Of a stretch of DNA of 64,000 bases, positions 42,262-50,821 are shown piece by piece. The translations under genes and the position numbers were made by a program. This DNA comes from Bradyrhizobium sp. AT1 (lineage in GTDB: Bacteria; Pseudomonadota; Alphaproteobacteria; Rhizobiales; Xanthobacteraceae). The stretch is taken from assembly GCF_001590795.1 (NCBI RefSeq), contig NZ_JXDL01000001.1, positions 6,224,628 to 6,288,627 of the forward strand, given 5' to 3'. The notes under the pieces were generated by a model that was not told the origin of the DNA, did no database searches, and worked only from the letters and a program-made list of their open reading frames with translations. Position 1 is the stretch's first letter; each line of letters starts with the position of its first letter.

Positions 42262-44160
42262 TCAGTTGGACTTGGCGTTTTCCTTGGCATTCTCGGCCGT
42301 CGGCGATCCCTCGGGGCGCTTTCCGCCGCCGGTGATGCGCTGCTTCAACAGATCGAGGAAAGGAGACGCCGCAGGCGATTGCCGGATCAGGCTTTCGGGG
42401 TCGGGGAAGATCAGCGGATCGTCCCAGGGGCCCTGCACCATGAAGGGCAGTTGAAAGCCGGACGTCGTATTGAGGCTCGCCACGCCCTTCATGTCGTATT
42501 CGCGCGTCGGCACCGACGCGGTGCCGGTCAGCGTGATCTTCGCCGCTGGCCCTTCGATGCGAATGTCCTCCGCGGTGGCGACGCCGTCGGAGAATTTCAC
42601 CGCGATGGTGAGATTGTTATATGGCGTCGAGCCGTTGCGGAAATTGCCGCCGCCCGACAGCGGCCGCCGCTCCAGGCGCTTGAGGAGCTGTTCGGCGTTG
42701 AAGCCCGAGATCGCGCCGTCATGTCCGGTGACGGTGGCGCTGCCGTCGAGCGACTGCACGAGGCCGAACGGGCTGGAGCCCGAGGCGAACAGTGACACGT
42801 TGATGTTGCCGCGGCCCGACAGCTTGTTGAGGCCGAACAGTTCGGTGGCGCAGGCCTGGAGATCGACGTCGGTGAACTGGAATTGCGCCTTGATGTCGGC
42901 GATGGTGTCGGAGCGCGCGATGCCGAACGAACCCTTGGCGATGCCGCCATAGACCTGGGCCTCGCCGACCGAGAGCGCCAGCGTGCCGTTGCGCAAGTTC
43001 GCGCCGATCGCGGTGCGGCCGAGCTTGGTCGGCCCGACCGTCAGCTTGGCTGCCGACAGGCGCATGTCGAGGTCGGTGGTCGACAATCCGTTGAGATCGA
43101 ACAGCTGCCTGTTCCAGTCGCGGGCCCCGCTCGCGAGCAGGCGGAAGGTCGAGATATAAGGTGTGAAGTCGAGCGCATCGGCGGCGAGCGTCGCCTGCAG
43201 CGTCTGCCGGCCGTTATTGGCGTAGGTCATGACGCCCTCGGCGGCGTTGCCGTCGAGCTCGACATTGACGTTGGTGAGAGCGATCGAGGCTCCGACCACG
43301 TTGGCGCGCGCCTTCAGCGCGAAGCGGCCGAAGCCGCCGCTGGCGGGCTGCGGCTGTCCGGTCCAGCGCAGCGCGTTGCGCAAGGAGGGGCTGTCGATGG
43401 TCAGCGTGCCCTCCATCATCGGGCTGGTGCGGTTGGCGACGCTGCCGTCGAAGGCGAGCTTGAGCGGCGCGCTGGCGATCCGCGCCTTCAGCCCCGAGCG
43501 CTCGCCGGAGAGGGCTGCGACGAAATCGGAAAAGCTGATCGTGCCGTCGACGCGCTCGCCGCGCCAGTCGAACTGTCCGGTCGCGGCGAAGGAGCGCGAG
43601 ATCGAGGGCCAGGCCAGCGACAGGTCGATGTCGTCGAACTGCTCGGTGGCGTGCGTGGCGGCGTCCTCGTAGTCGAGCACGCCGTCCTGGATCCGGATTT
43701 CGGAGAACGAGACCTGGTTCTCGGCCCCGGGCTTCATGGTGCGCGCGATGGTCTGGATGAAGGGCGTCCAGTTGCTCTCGCCGTCCGGCTTCAGGCTGAC
43801 ATGGATGCGCGGCCGCAGCAGCGTCAGGTCGGCGATCTCGAACCGTTGCAGCAGCAACGGCAGCAGCTGCAGATTGGCCGTGAGCACGTCGACATGCAGT
43901 GCGGGATCACTGGTGCCGCCGCCCTTGAGGCCGACGTCGCGGAAGGAGATGTAGCTCGCCGGCAGCACCGAGATGTCGATACTGCCTGCGACATTGAGCT
44001 CGAGTCCGGTGACGTCGCGGATCTGCGCTTCGACCGCCTTGCGCAGCGCGTCGCGGTTGATGAGCCAGGAGGTCGCGATCAGGGCGATCAGCGCCACGCC
44101 GAGCAGCGCCGCGATCGGCGTCCCGAGGCGCTTCATTCCTTGGGCCATGGTCAATGGCAT
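42262..44160 (-). CDS. AsmA-family outer-membrane homeostasis protein
   Basis: About 632 residues. One N-terminal membrane anchor (about 12-30, IAALLGVALIALIATSWL) followed by an AsmA-like beta-rich domain beginning NRDALRKAVEAQIRDVTGLELNVAGSI and an AsmA-2 region toward the C terminus (GRGNINVSLFASGSSPFGLVQSLDG). These proteins span the periplasm as long beta-taco bridges and take part in phospholipid transport to the outer membrane; this role is inferred from the family. ATG 44160 is used; ATG 44148 and 44136 are possible. The C-terminal tail is low-complexity. Confidence 0.88.
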   Translation of the reverse strand: MPLTMAQGMKRLGTPIAALLGVALIALIATSWLINRDALRKAVEAQIRDVTGLELNVAGSIDISVLPASYISFRDVGLKGGGTSDPALHVDVLTANLQLLPLLLQRFEIADLTLLRPRIHVSLKPDGESNWTPFIQTIARTMKPGAENQVSFSEIRIQDGVLDYEDAATHATEQFDDIDLSLAWPSISRSFAATGQFDWRGERVDGTISFSDFVAALSGERSGLKARIASAPLKLAFDGSVANRTSPMMEGTLTIDSPSLRNALRWTGQPQPASGGFGRFALKARANVVGASIALTNVNVELDGNAAEGVMTYANNGRQTLQATLAADALDFTPYISTFRLLASGARDWNRQLFDLNGLSTTDLDMRLSAAKLTVGPTKLGRTAIGANLRNGTLALSVGEAQVYGGIAKGSFGIARSDTIADIKAQFQFTDVDLQACATELFGLNKLSGRGNINVSLFASGSSPFGLVQSLDGSATVTGHDGAISGFNAEQLLKRLERRPLSGGGNFRNGSTPYNNLTIAVKFSDGVATAEDIRIEGPAAKITLTGTASVPTREYDMKGVASLNTTSGFQLPFMVQGPWDDPLIFPDPESLIRQSPAASPFLDLLKQRITGGGKRPEGSPTAENAKENAKSN

Positions 44161-44419
44161 GTCCTGATCGGGTTGGTCGTTGGAGCCAGAAGGGCGGGTC
44201 GGGAAACCTGCGTGCCCACGCCCAACCCCCGCAACTTGATGGGTTTTCTTGTCGCTTTCAAGGCCGCGGACGGTTCTGCCCACGGCGTGGGCAGCTTCTA
44301 TCACCCGGGCGCGGTGCGGAGAACCCCGTATCATTGACGGCTTTGGAGGATTTCGCCTAATAATCGCCGCCAATAGGGCGCGACGCCTCCAAGCCGAAGG
44401 TTCAGTCGAGGTTTTTTGC

Positions 44420-45127
44420 ATGAACAAGGTCTATCCCGACGCCAAGTCGGCTCTTGAGGGCGTTCTCAAGGACAACATGATGATCATGTCGGGAGGCTTC
44501 GGCCTCTGCGGCATCGCCGAGGAGCTCTCGGATGCGATCCGCGAGTCCGGCGTCAAGGGCCTGACGGTGGTCTCCAACAATGCCGGCGTCGACGGCATCG
44601 GCCTCAGCCGCCTGTTGGAAACCCGGCAGATCAAGAAGATGATCTCGTCCTATGTCGGCGAGAACAAGCTGTTCGCCCAGCAATTCCTCGCCGGCGAGCT
44701 GGAACTCGAATTCAATCCGCAGGGCACGCTCGCCGAGCGCATCCGCGCCGGCGGCGCCGGCATTCCGGCCTTCTACACCAAGACCGGCGTCGGCACGCTG
44801 ATCGCGGAAGGCAAGGAAGTGAAGGAGTTCGACGGCGAGAAGTACCTGATGGAACGCGGCCTGTTCGCCGACCTCGCCATCGTTCATGCCTGGAAGGGCG
44901 ACACCGCCGGCAACCTCATCTACCGCAAGACCGCGCGCAACTTTAACCCGATGATGGCGACCGCCGCCAAGATCACCGTGGCCGAGGTCGAGCATCTGGT
45001 TCCGGCGGGTGAGCTCAACCCCGACCATATCCACACGCCTGGCATCTTCGTGAAGCGCATCGTCGAGGTCGGTACGGCCAAGAAGCGCATCGAATTCCGC
45101 AACACCCGCCCGCGCACGGCAGCTTGA
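44420..45127 (+). CDS. scoA: 3-oxoacid CoA-transferase subunit A
   Basis: 235 residues of the family I CoA-transferase alpha fold, with the glycine-rich segment MSGGFGLCGIAEELSDAI (about 23-40) and the conserved GAGIPAFYTKTGVGT. With subunit B it transfers CoA from succinyl-CoA to acetoacetate or a related 3-oxoacid, opening ketone-body and aromatic breakdown routes to the TCA cycle. It precedes subunit B by 15 bases. The exact substrate (acetoacetate or 3-oxoadipate) is not settled by sequence alone; the ENG type of subunit B fits the acetoacetate enzyme. Confidence 0.93.
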   Translation: MNKVYPDAKSALEGVLKDNMMIMSGGFGLCGIAEELSDAIRESGVKGLTVVSNNAGVDGIGLSRLLETRQIKKMISSYVGENKLFAQQFLAGELELEFNPQGTLAERIRAGGAGIPAFYTKTGVGTLIAEGKEVKEFDGEKYLMERGLFADLAIVHAWKGDTAGNLIYRKTARNFNPMMATAAKITVAEVEHLVPAGELNPDHIHTPGIFVKRIVEVGTAKKRIEFRNTRPRTAA

Positions 45128-45142
45128 GATCAGGAGACTAAG

Positions 45143-45793
45143 ATGGCCTGGACCCGTGAACAGATGGCTGCGCGCGCCGCCAAGGAACTGCGCGACGGCT
45201 ATTACGTCAATCTCGGCATCGGCATCCCGACGCTGGTCTCGAACTACATTCCGGATGGCGTCGACGTCAGCCTGCAGAGCGAGAACGGCATGCTCGGCAT
45301 GGGACCGTTCCCCTATGAGGACGAGGTGGATGCCGATCTCATCAATGCCGGCAAGCAGACGGTGAGCGAGCTGCCGTCGACCTCGTATTTCTCGAGCGCG
45401 GATTCCTTCGGCATGATCCGCGGCGGCCACATGGACCTGTCGATCCTCGGCGCCATGCAGGTGGCCCAGAACGGCGATCTCGCCAACTGGATGATCCCCG
45501 GCAAGATGGTCAAGGGCATGGGCGGCGCGATGGACCTCGTCGCCGGCGTCAAGCGCGTCGTCGTGGTGATGGAGCATTCGGCCAAGGACGGCGCAAAGCT
45601 CTTGAAGAAGTGCAATCTGCCGCTGACCGGCGAGCGCGTCGTCGACATGGTCGTCACGGATCTTGCCGTCTTCACCATCGACAAGCATGGCGACGGCGGC
45701 ATGGCCCTGATCGAGCTCGCCGAGGGCGTCACGCTGGACGAGGTCAAGGCCAAGACCGAAGCCGAATTCCGCGTCGCGCTGAAGAACACCTGA
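45143..45793 (+). CDS. scoB: 3-oxoacid CoA-transferase subunit B
   Basis: 216 residues. The catalytic Glu lies in SENGMLGMGPFP (about 50-61), the motif in which the enzyme forms its CoA thioester; the opening LGIGIPTLVSNYIP and the GGAMDLVAGVKRVVVVMEH block are also conserved. It forms the active heterotetramer with ScoA, encoded 15 bases upstream. CAGGAG precedes the ATG. The GNAT gene follows by 22 bases and may be cotranscribed. Confidence 0.94.
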   Translation: MAWTREQMAARAAKELRDGYYVNLGIGIPTLVSNYIPDGVDVSLQSENGMLGMGPFPYEDEVDADLINAGKQTVSELPSTSYFSSADSFGMIRGGHMDLSILGAMQVAQNGDLANWMIPGKMVKGMGGAMDLVAGVKRVVVVMEHSAKDGAKLLKKCNLPLTGERVVDMVVTDLAVFTIDKHGDGGMALIELAEGVTLDEVKAKTEAEFRVALKNT

Positions 45794-45815
45794 GATCTTC
45801 GAAAATGGGGCGCGC

Positions 45816-46451
45816 ATGACGATACGGTCTGCGCGTCCTGAAGACGCCGGTTTCATCGCACAAACCATCCTGTCATCGCAGCGCGGCTATCGGCCGCGCG
45901 GCTGGTTTGACGTCGCGCTCGGCTGGCCTGAAGCGCAGTGCCGCGACTTCATCGCACGCATCGCGGTCGCAGAGGCGGTGTCGATGTGGCACGTCTCGCA
46001 ATTCCTGATCGACGAGGTCGACGGCAGGCCCGTTGCGGCGCTGTGCGCGCTGCCCGCGGCCGGTACGGGACCTGCAGCCTGGCGCGCGATCGCGGAAGTG
46101 GGGGCTGCAACCGGGCTCTCTACGACGGAGCTGGACGCCATCCGCCAAAGGGGCAGCTATACGCGGGCCTGCTGGGTTCAGGGCGGCGAGGGCGACTGGA
46201 TGATCGAGCACGTCGCGACTGATCCCACCCATCGCGGCCGTGGTCTGGTGCAGGCATTGATCGCGCATGCGCTCGACAAGGGCCGCGCGGCCGGATTTGG
46301 GCGGGCGACGATTTCGTTCCTGATCGGCAACGAACCTGCCGAAAAGGCCTATGCAAAAGCGGGCTTTGCCTTTGCCGAGGAAAAGCGCGATCCCACGTTC
46401 GAGGCGATCATCGGGGCGCCCGGCTTTCGCATGTTCGCGCGGGCGATTTGA
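45816..46451 (+). CDS. GNAT-family acetyltransferase
   Basis: 211 residues. The acetyl-CoA binding motif A is visible near the C terminus as HVATDPTHRGRGLVQALIAHAL (R/Q-x2-G-x-G/A pattern GRGLVQ), followed by the typical NEPAEKAYAKAGF segment. It transfers an acetyl group to an unknown acceptor. It lies after the CoA-transferase pair with a short gap, so it may be cotranscribed. The N-terminal half is more divergent. Confidence 0.85.
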   Translation: MTIRSARPEDAGFIAQTILSSQRGYRPRGWFDVALGWPEAQCRDFIARIAVAEAVSMWHVSQFLIDEVDGRPVAALCALPAAGTGPAAWRAIAEVGAATGLSTTELDAIRQRGSYTRACWVQGGEGDWMIEHVATDPTHRGRGLVQALIAHALDKGRAAGFGRATISFLIGNEPAEKAYAKAGFAFAEEKRDPTFEAIIGAPGFRMFARAI

Positions 46452-46500
46452 TCGCTCCGCGCGCTTGGGGATTGTTGGGAGCAGGATGCCGCCTCAATCG

Positions 46501-46588
46501 CGTCATTGCGAGGAGCTCTTGCGACGAAACAATCCACACTGCCAAAACGGAAAGATTCTGGATTGCTTCGCTGCGCTCGCAAATGACG
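46501..46588. repeat. dispersed palindromic repeat with long arms
   Basis: Left part CGTCATTGCGAGGAGC then GCGACGAAACAATCCA; right part TGGATTGCTTCG then GCTCGCAAATGACG. The arms pair over about 30 bases with a few mismatches, around a 23-base loop. This sequence type is scattered between genes in many Bradyrhizobium genomes. It sits between the convergent GNAT and nirV genes. Confidence 0.8.
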
Positions 46589-46598
46589 CAAGAGCGAC

Positions 46599-47477
46599 CT
46601 ACGACCTCGCCGCCCACACCTTGGTCCATCGCGCCGACACGTTCGCCACCCACGATGTCTCCTCGCGCACCAGGCGGAAGCCGAGATTGGCGGGCGGTAC
46701 GCCCTGGGCGCAGCCGCCGGCGCGGGCGTCGCGGATGAAATCGGTGACATAGGCGCGGTGTGCGCCCTCGGCGACGCGTACGCCGCAATTCACGGTCGGG
46801 CGGCCGGCATTGCCTGAAACGTCGACGCGCGAGCGCACGAAGCAGGTCGAGGTCCACTCCCAGACGTTGCCGGCGAGATCTTCGACGCCATGCTCGTTGG
46901 GACCGAACTTGCCGAACGGATAGGCCGTGGTGTCGGAGAGATCGCGTTCGGATTCGCGCTCGTAGCGGCTGATCCAGCGCTTGGAAGGATCGTTCGCATC
47001 GACCGCGACGCCGTCGTCCTTGAATCTGGAGCCGGCGGCAAAGGCCCATTCCGCATCGCTCGGGAGGCGGTAATGGTGGCCAGTCTTGCGCGACAGCCAG
47101 CCCGCATAGGCCTCGGCGTCGTGCCAGTTCACCTGCACCGCGGGGCGATCGGGAGCCACCGCCACGTCGCGATCGAGCGCGCGACAGGCGCCATCCTGCA
47201 CGCAAAGCCGATAGTCGGATGACGAGACCTGATTTCGCATGATGTGCAGCGGCCGATCGACACGCATCGTGTAGAGCGGCGCTTCCGCCTGCTGCCCGCC
47301 GCGCGTGAAATCGCCGGCCTCACGATAGGACATGCTACCCGGCGCGACCTTGACGATCTCAGGCTCGGTCGCCGTGCCGTGGACCGCCATGTTCGAGACC
47401 AGCGGCGCCACCGCGATCGGCCCTGCGAGCCCGGCAGCGCAGGCGAGTGCCAGTTTGAGCTTGAATGCGATCAGCAT
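46599..47477 (-). CDS. nirV: NirV, formylglycine-generating-enzyme-like protein of nitrite reduction
   Basis: About 292 residues. A signal peptide or anchor (about 1-30) precedes a SUMF1/FGE-type domain with VNWHDAEAYAGWLSRKTG, HYRLPSDAEWAFAAG and EDLAGNVWEWTS, the strongest family signatures. Its place right after nirK identifies it as NirV, which accompanies nirK in several denitrifiers, among them Rhodobacter sphaeroides and B. japonicum; its exact job, perhaps modification or maturation of the reductase, is unsettled. A strong terminator lies between nirK and nirV, so it is read by leakage or another promoter. ATG 47477 has GGGGA at good distance. Confidence 0.88.
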   Translation of the reverse strand: MLIAFKLKLALACAAGLAGPIAVAPLVSNMAVHGTATEPEIVKVAPGSMSYREAGDFTRGGQQAEAPLYTMRVDRPLHIMRNQVSSSDYRLCVQDGACRALDRDVAVAPDRPAVQVNWHDAEAYAGWLSRKTGHHYRLPSDAEWAFAAGSRFKDDGVAVDANDPSKRWISRYERESERDLSDTTAYPFGKFGPNEHGVEDLAGNVWEWTSTCFVRSRVDVSGNAGRPTVNCGVRVAEGAHRAYVTDFIRDARAGGCAQGVPPANLGFRLVREETSWVANVSARWTKVWAARS

Positions 47478-47495
47478 GGTCATTCCCCGAAGGAA

Positions 47496-47524
47496 GAAAA
47501 AGGGGCCGGTGATGACCGGCCCCT
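47496..47524 (-). terminator. rho-independent terminator after nirK
   Basis: Perfect 10-bp stem AGGGGCCGGT / ACCGGCCCCT with tetraloop (47501-47524). On the minus strand it is followed by TTTTTCTTCC. It begins 9 bases past the nirK stop, between nirK and nirV. Confidence 0.85.
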
Positions 47525-47532
47525 CGTCGCGT

Positions 47533-48630
47533 TTAGTTGGTCTTGGCGGCCGGTATTTCGGCAGGCGCCTTCACCTGGGTCATCAGATCGTCGTTCCACT
47601 TGCCTTCGACCTTGAAGTGCGCGGTGGCACCGAGGTCTGCGGCCTCGATCAGGTTATGCGTGACATAGGCGTAGATGCCGGGCTGCATGAACTTGTACAG
47701 CGCAGCTCCTGCCGAGCCGCCGCGGATGAACCAGGTCTCGAGCCCGACCTCGGGTGCATTGCCGAACTTGCCGGTCTCCCAGACATAGTCGCCATGGCCG
47801 CCGATCAGATGCGGACGGCTGTCGCGGTTGGCCTGCGAATGCACGATCAGCACGTTCTCGCCGACATTGGCGGTCAGCGCGTTCTTGCCGGTGAGAGCTC
47901 CGACCTTGCCGTTGAACACGACGTGGGTGGGGATCAGCTTCTTCATCACCTCTTCTGTCTCGGTGAAGGCTTCGCCCGGCGAGTCGTAGGACTTGAAGTT
48001 GCCCTTCTCGTCGCGCGGCACATACATGTCCTGCTCGCCGACATAGTAGATCTTGTCGTATTTCAGCGCGTGGCCCTTGCCGTCGTTCAGTCCGTCGCGC
48101 GGCAGCACCATCACGGCGCCGTTCATGCCGGAGACGACGTGCCAGGGGATCATCGGGCCGCCCGGGGCGCAGTGATAGACGAACACGCCGGTCTTGGTTG
48201 CCTTCCAGCGCAGCACGACCTGCTCACCGGGATTGATCAGCGTGAGCGCACCGCCGCCGAGCGCGCCGGTCGCGGAATGGAAGTCGATGTTGTGCGGCAT
48301 GGTGTTGGTCGAGGGATTGACCAGCGTCGTTTCGACGTAGTCGCCTTCATGCACGACCATCAGCGGGCCCGGCATCGAGCCGTTGAAGGTCATTGCCTGG
48401 AAGGTGGTGCCCTTCTCGTCGATGACGACCTTCTTCTCCTCGATCGTGAGCTTGAACTCGATGATCTTCGGACCTTGCTTGGTCGCTTGCTCGTGCGCGT
48501 GCACGAACGGCGGGGCGACCAGATCTACCTTTTGACGCGGCAGTTTGAGATCATCGGCAGCCAGCGCGGGGGTCGCCAGCATCAGGGCGGTCGCGGCGGC
48601 GCCGATCAATGCGACTCTGCGGGTGAACAT
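47533..48630 (-). CDS. nirK: copper-containing nitrite reductase
   Basis: 365 residues. Signal peptide 1-24 beginning FTRRVALIG, with a twin-arginine look. All copper residues are present: type 1 His113, Cys154, His164 and Met169; type 2 His118, His153 and His325; plus the catalytic pair Asp116 and His274. NirK reduces nitrite to nitric oxide in the periplasm, the key step of denitrification. A FixK2-type site lies about 70 bases upstream. ATG 48630 fits the AAGGA ribosome site; ATG 48639 would add three residues. nirV follows past a terminator. Confidence 0.96.
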   Translation of the reverse strand: MFTRRVALIGAAATALMLATPALAADDLKLPRQKVDLVAPPFVHAHEQATKQGPKIIEFKLTIEEKKVVIDEKGTTFQAMTFNGSMPGPLMVVHEGDYVETTLVNPSTNTMPHNIDFHSATGALGGGALTLINPGEQVVLRWKATKTGVFVYHCAPGGPMIPWHVVSGMNGAVMVLPRDGLNDGKGHALKYDKIYYVGEQDMYVPRDEKGNFKSYDSPGEAFTETEEVMKKLIPTHVVFNGKVGALTGKNALTANVGENVLIVHSQANRDSRPHLIGGHGDYVWETGKFGNAPEVGLETWFIRGGSAGAALYKFMQPGIYAYVTHNLIEAADLGATAHFKVEGKWNDDLMTQVKAPAEIPAAKTN

Positions 48631-48699
48631 CGGAAGCATCCTTCATCTTGGAAAGGTTTTGATGACGGATGCAGTGTGCGCCGATCGTGGCAAGAGTGT

Positions 48700-48713
48700 T
48701 TGCGCTGCGACAA
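48700..48713 (-). promoter_or_regulatory. FixK2/FNR-type site of nirK
   Basis: Read on the minus strand, TTGTCGCAGCGCAA. It matches the B. japonicum FixK2 consensus TTG(A/C)-N6-(T/G)CAA at all but one position. Its centre is about 76 bases from the nirK ATG, so a start about 41 bases downstream would leave a leader of some 35 bases. Confidence 0.75.
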
Positions 48714-48952
48714 GCTTTTGCCGGATTCGGCTACGCAACAGTACCTAGGTGTCTTGGCGGAGCAGGATCGGCGACACGACGTTAATTGCGTCCGCCGGCG
48801 TGATCGGATGTCGGGCCGCGTGAAGAAGCCCTCGTCCGCTTCGGATGTCGCGCAGGTGAGACCGCCGCAGTCTGCTGCGCCGATACGCAGATCCGCAACC
48901 GCCGGACTCTCGGTCCTCGCGGGATCACGATCGGGTCCTGGAAAAGATGCGG
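48714..48952. other. intergenic region beyond the nirK site
   Basis: With the nirK promoter region it makes a 322-base gap (48631-48952). I see no gene, repeat or second regulatory site in it; the long antisense frame that crosses it (48606-49265) has no coding character. Confidence 0.5.
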
Positions 48953-49153
48953 CTAGAAAAGATGCGTGGCAAGCCAGACTGCCGCCCAGATCACCAGTGC
49001 CAGCACGGCGAGGACAGCGATGACGGCGGCCAGAGCGCGCCCGGCGCCGGCCGGGGCCGGTGCGACCGGGGTCGGCCGGAAGTCGTCGAAACGCGGGATA
49101 TGACCGCGGACGTCGAGCAGGGAAAGAACCAGTTCGAGGATGAGAAGCCTCAT
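48953..49153 (-). CDS. 66-residue single-helix membrane protein, function unknown
   Basis: Starts at ATG 49153 behind CGGAG. Residues 1-14 are hydrophobic and helix-like (LLILELVLSLLDV), 20-38 are Pro/Ala-rich, and 39-62 form a clear membrane helix (LAAVIAVLAVLALVIW). No family is recognised. It is divergent from hemN, and the perfect FixK2-type palindrome at 49217 is centred 70 bases from its start, a distance suitable for activation in this direction too. If real, it would be a new low-oxygen-induced inner-membrane protein. Coding status rests on frame, ribosome site and helix. Confidence 0.55.
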   Translation of the reverse strand: MRLLILELVLSLLDVRGHIPRFDDFRPTPVAPAPAGAGRALAAVIAVLAVLALVIWAAVWLATHLF

Positions 49154-49216
49154 GGGCAAACGCTCCGGATGCCGCGCGAATTGACGTCATCATGGCCTGG
49201 AGCCGGCCGTTGCGCT

Positions 49217-49230
49217 TTGCGCGAGCGCAA
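49217..49230. promoter_or_regulatory. perfect FixK2/FNR-type site upstream of hemN
   Basis: TTGCGCGAGCGCAA, a perfect match to TTG(A/C)-N6-(T/G)CAA and fully palindromic over six bases per arm. Its centre lies 96 bases before the hemN ATG and 70 bases before the divergent 66-residue gene, so it could serve both. HemN-type genes are known FixK2 targets in B. japonicum. Confidence 0.85.
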
Positions 49231-49319
49231 GGTCGCCCCCTCGGATCCGGGTTAGTGAAGGACATTCAGTGATTTGCCGTGATGTCTGCACACGGCCGAA
49301 ATTTACGAATGGGTAAGAC

Positions 49320-50672
49320 ATGAGACCTGATCTCGCGGCAAGCTATGGCGAAGAACGATTGCCACGCTATACGAGCTATCCGACCGCCCCGCATTTCTCG
49401 AAGGCGATCGGTCCGGATACCTACGCCAGCTGGTTGGCGGAGCTGCCGGCGAGCGCCAGCGCCTCGCTCTATCTGCACGTCCCGTTCTGCCGCGAGATGT
49501 GCTGGTATTGCGGCTGTCACACCCAGATCGTCCGCCGCGACGAGCTCATCGCCGGCTATCAGCGGACGCTGCGCAACGAGATCGTCCAGATTGCCGAAAC
49601 CATCGGCCGCCGCATCAAGGTGGAGCACATCCATTTCGGCGGCGGCACGCCGACGATCATGGCGCCGGAGGCTTTCGCCGAGTTGATGGCGACCATGCGC
49701 CAGAAATTCTTCGTGCTGCCCTCGGCCGAAATCGCGGTCGAGATCGATCCCCGGACATTGACCGTCGACATGGTCGAGGCGATGCGGCTCTCCGGCGTCA
49801 ACCGCGCAAGCCTCGGCGTGCAGAGCTTCGACCCCGTGGTGCAGAGGGCGATCAATCGCGTGCAGAGCTTCGAGCAGACGGCGTCCGTGGTCGAGCAGCT
49901 TCGGCGCGCCGGCATTTCGGGCGTTAATTTCGACCTGATCTACGGGCTGCCGCACCAGAACGTCGCGTCGTGCCTGGATACGGTTCGGCGCAGCCTCACT
50001 TTGGCGCCCGACCGCTTCTCCGTGTTCGGCTACGCCCATGTGCCCGAGTTCAAGAAGCACCAGCGCATGATCAACGAGGGCGTGCTGCCTGACGGTCTCG
50101 CGCGCCACGACCAGGCCTGTGCGATCGCCAATGCGTTGAAGGAGGCCGGCTACGTGCAGATCGGGCTCGATCATTTCGCGCGTCCCGACGATTCCATGGC
50201 GGTGGCGTTCGAGGAACGGACGCTGCGGCGCAATTTCCAGGGCTACACCACCGACAAGGGTGAAGTCCTGCTCGGTTTCGGTGCGAGCGCGATCGGGCAT
50301 TTGCCGCAAGGCTACGTCCAGAACGAGGTGCAGATCGGCGCCTATGCGCAGAGCATCGCGGCCGGCCGTCCCGCCACCGCGAAGGGCTACGGGCTCACCG
50401 ACGACGACCGGCTGCGTGCCGACATCATCGAACGGATCATGTGCGAGTTCAGCGCCGACCTCGGCGACATCTGCGCACGTCATGGAGCAGAGGCCGGCGA
50501 GATGCTGAACTCGGCAGCGCGTCTGAAGCCGCTGATCTCCGACGGCGTCGTCAGGCTGGAGGGCAGCCGTCTCGCAGTCGCGAAGGATTCGCGCTTCCTG
50601 GTCCGCAGCGTCGCCGCCGCGTTCGACGCGCATCTCAATCCGGCAAAGCAGCTGCACAGCCGCGCCGTGTAA
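49320..50672 (+). CDS. hemN: oxygen-independent coproporphyrinogen III oxidase
   Basis: 450 residues, the true HemN length. The radical-SAM cluster motif is C57-x3-C61-x2-C64 in FCREMCWYCGC, and the SAM-binding HFGGGTPT follows. It decarboxylates coproporphyrinogen III without oxygen, providing heme under microaerobic or anaerobic conditions, which nitrite and nitric oxide reduction need. A perfect FixK2-type site lies upstream. In B. japonicum the corresponding hemN2 sits in the same neighbourhood of nirK and nnrR. AATGGGTAAGAC precedes the ATG. Confidence 0.95.
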   Translation: MRPDLAASYGEERLPRYTSYPTAPHFSKAIGPDTYASWLAELPASASASLYLHVPFCREMCWYCGCHTQIVRRDELIAGYQRTLRNEIVQIAETIGRRIKVEHIHFGGGTPTIMAPEAFAELMATMRQKFFVLPSAEIAVEIDPRTLTVDMVEAMRLSGVNRASLGVQSFDPVVQRAINRVQSFEQTASVVEQLRRAGISGVNFDLIYGLPHQNVASCLDTVRRSLTLAPDRFSVFGYAHVPEFKKHQRMINEGVLPDGLARHDQACAIANALKEAGYVQIGLDHFARPDDSMAVAFEERTLRRNFQGYTTDKGEVLLGFGASAIGHLPQGYVQNEVQIGAYAQSIAAGRPATAKGYGLTDDDRLRADIIERIMCEFSADLGDICARHGAEAGEMLNSAARLKPLISDGVVRLEGSRLAVAKDSRFLVRSVAAAFDAHLNPAKQLHSRAV

Positions 50673-50685
50673 CGCGCTCGCCGCC

Positions 50686-50720
50686 ATTCCGGGGCGCGCC
50701 TCTCGGCGCGAGCCCGGAAT
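50686..50720. repeat. dispersed palindromic repeat after hemN
   Basis: ATTCCGGG (50686-50693) pairs with CCCGGAAT (50713-50720), with inner arms CGCGCC / GGCGCG. The ATTCCGGGGCGCG...CCCGGAATCCATT type is frequent between genes in Bradyrhizobium. It starts 13 bases past the hemN stop and may end its transcript. Confidence 0.8.
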
Positions 50721-50759
50721 CCATTCCCCTCCTTGGCGGCGGAGAGAAGCAGCACCAGC

Positions 50760-50773
50760 TTGCGCTTCCACAA
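50760..50773 (+). promoter_or_regulatory. FixK2/FNR-type site of the DUF1858 gene
   Basis: TTGCGCTTCCACAA, seven of eight consensus positions of TTG(A/C)-N6-(T/G)CAA, the same right-arm departure (ACAA) as the nirK site. Its centre is about 55 bases before the DUF1858 ATG. Confidence 0.65.
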
Positions 50774-50821
50774 AGAAATTCCGCTCCGTCTCGTTATCGT
50801 CCGATCGGAACGGAGATGTCC

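Noticed and set aside
46501..46588. Inverted repeats as ends of a mobile element
   Set aside because: The arms form one short palindromic unit with no gene inside and no target duplication visible; it is a dispersed repeat, not an insertion sequence.
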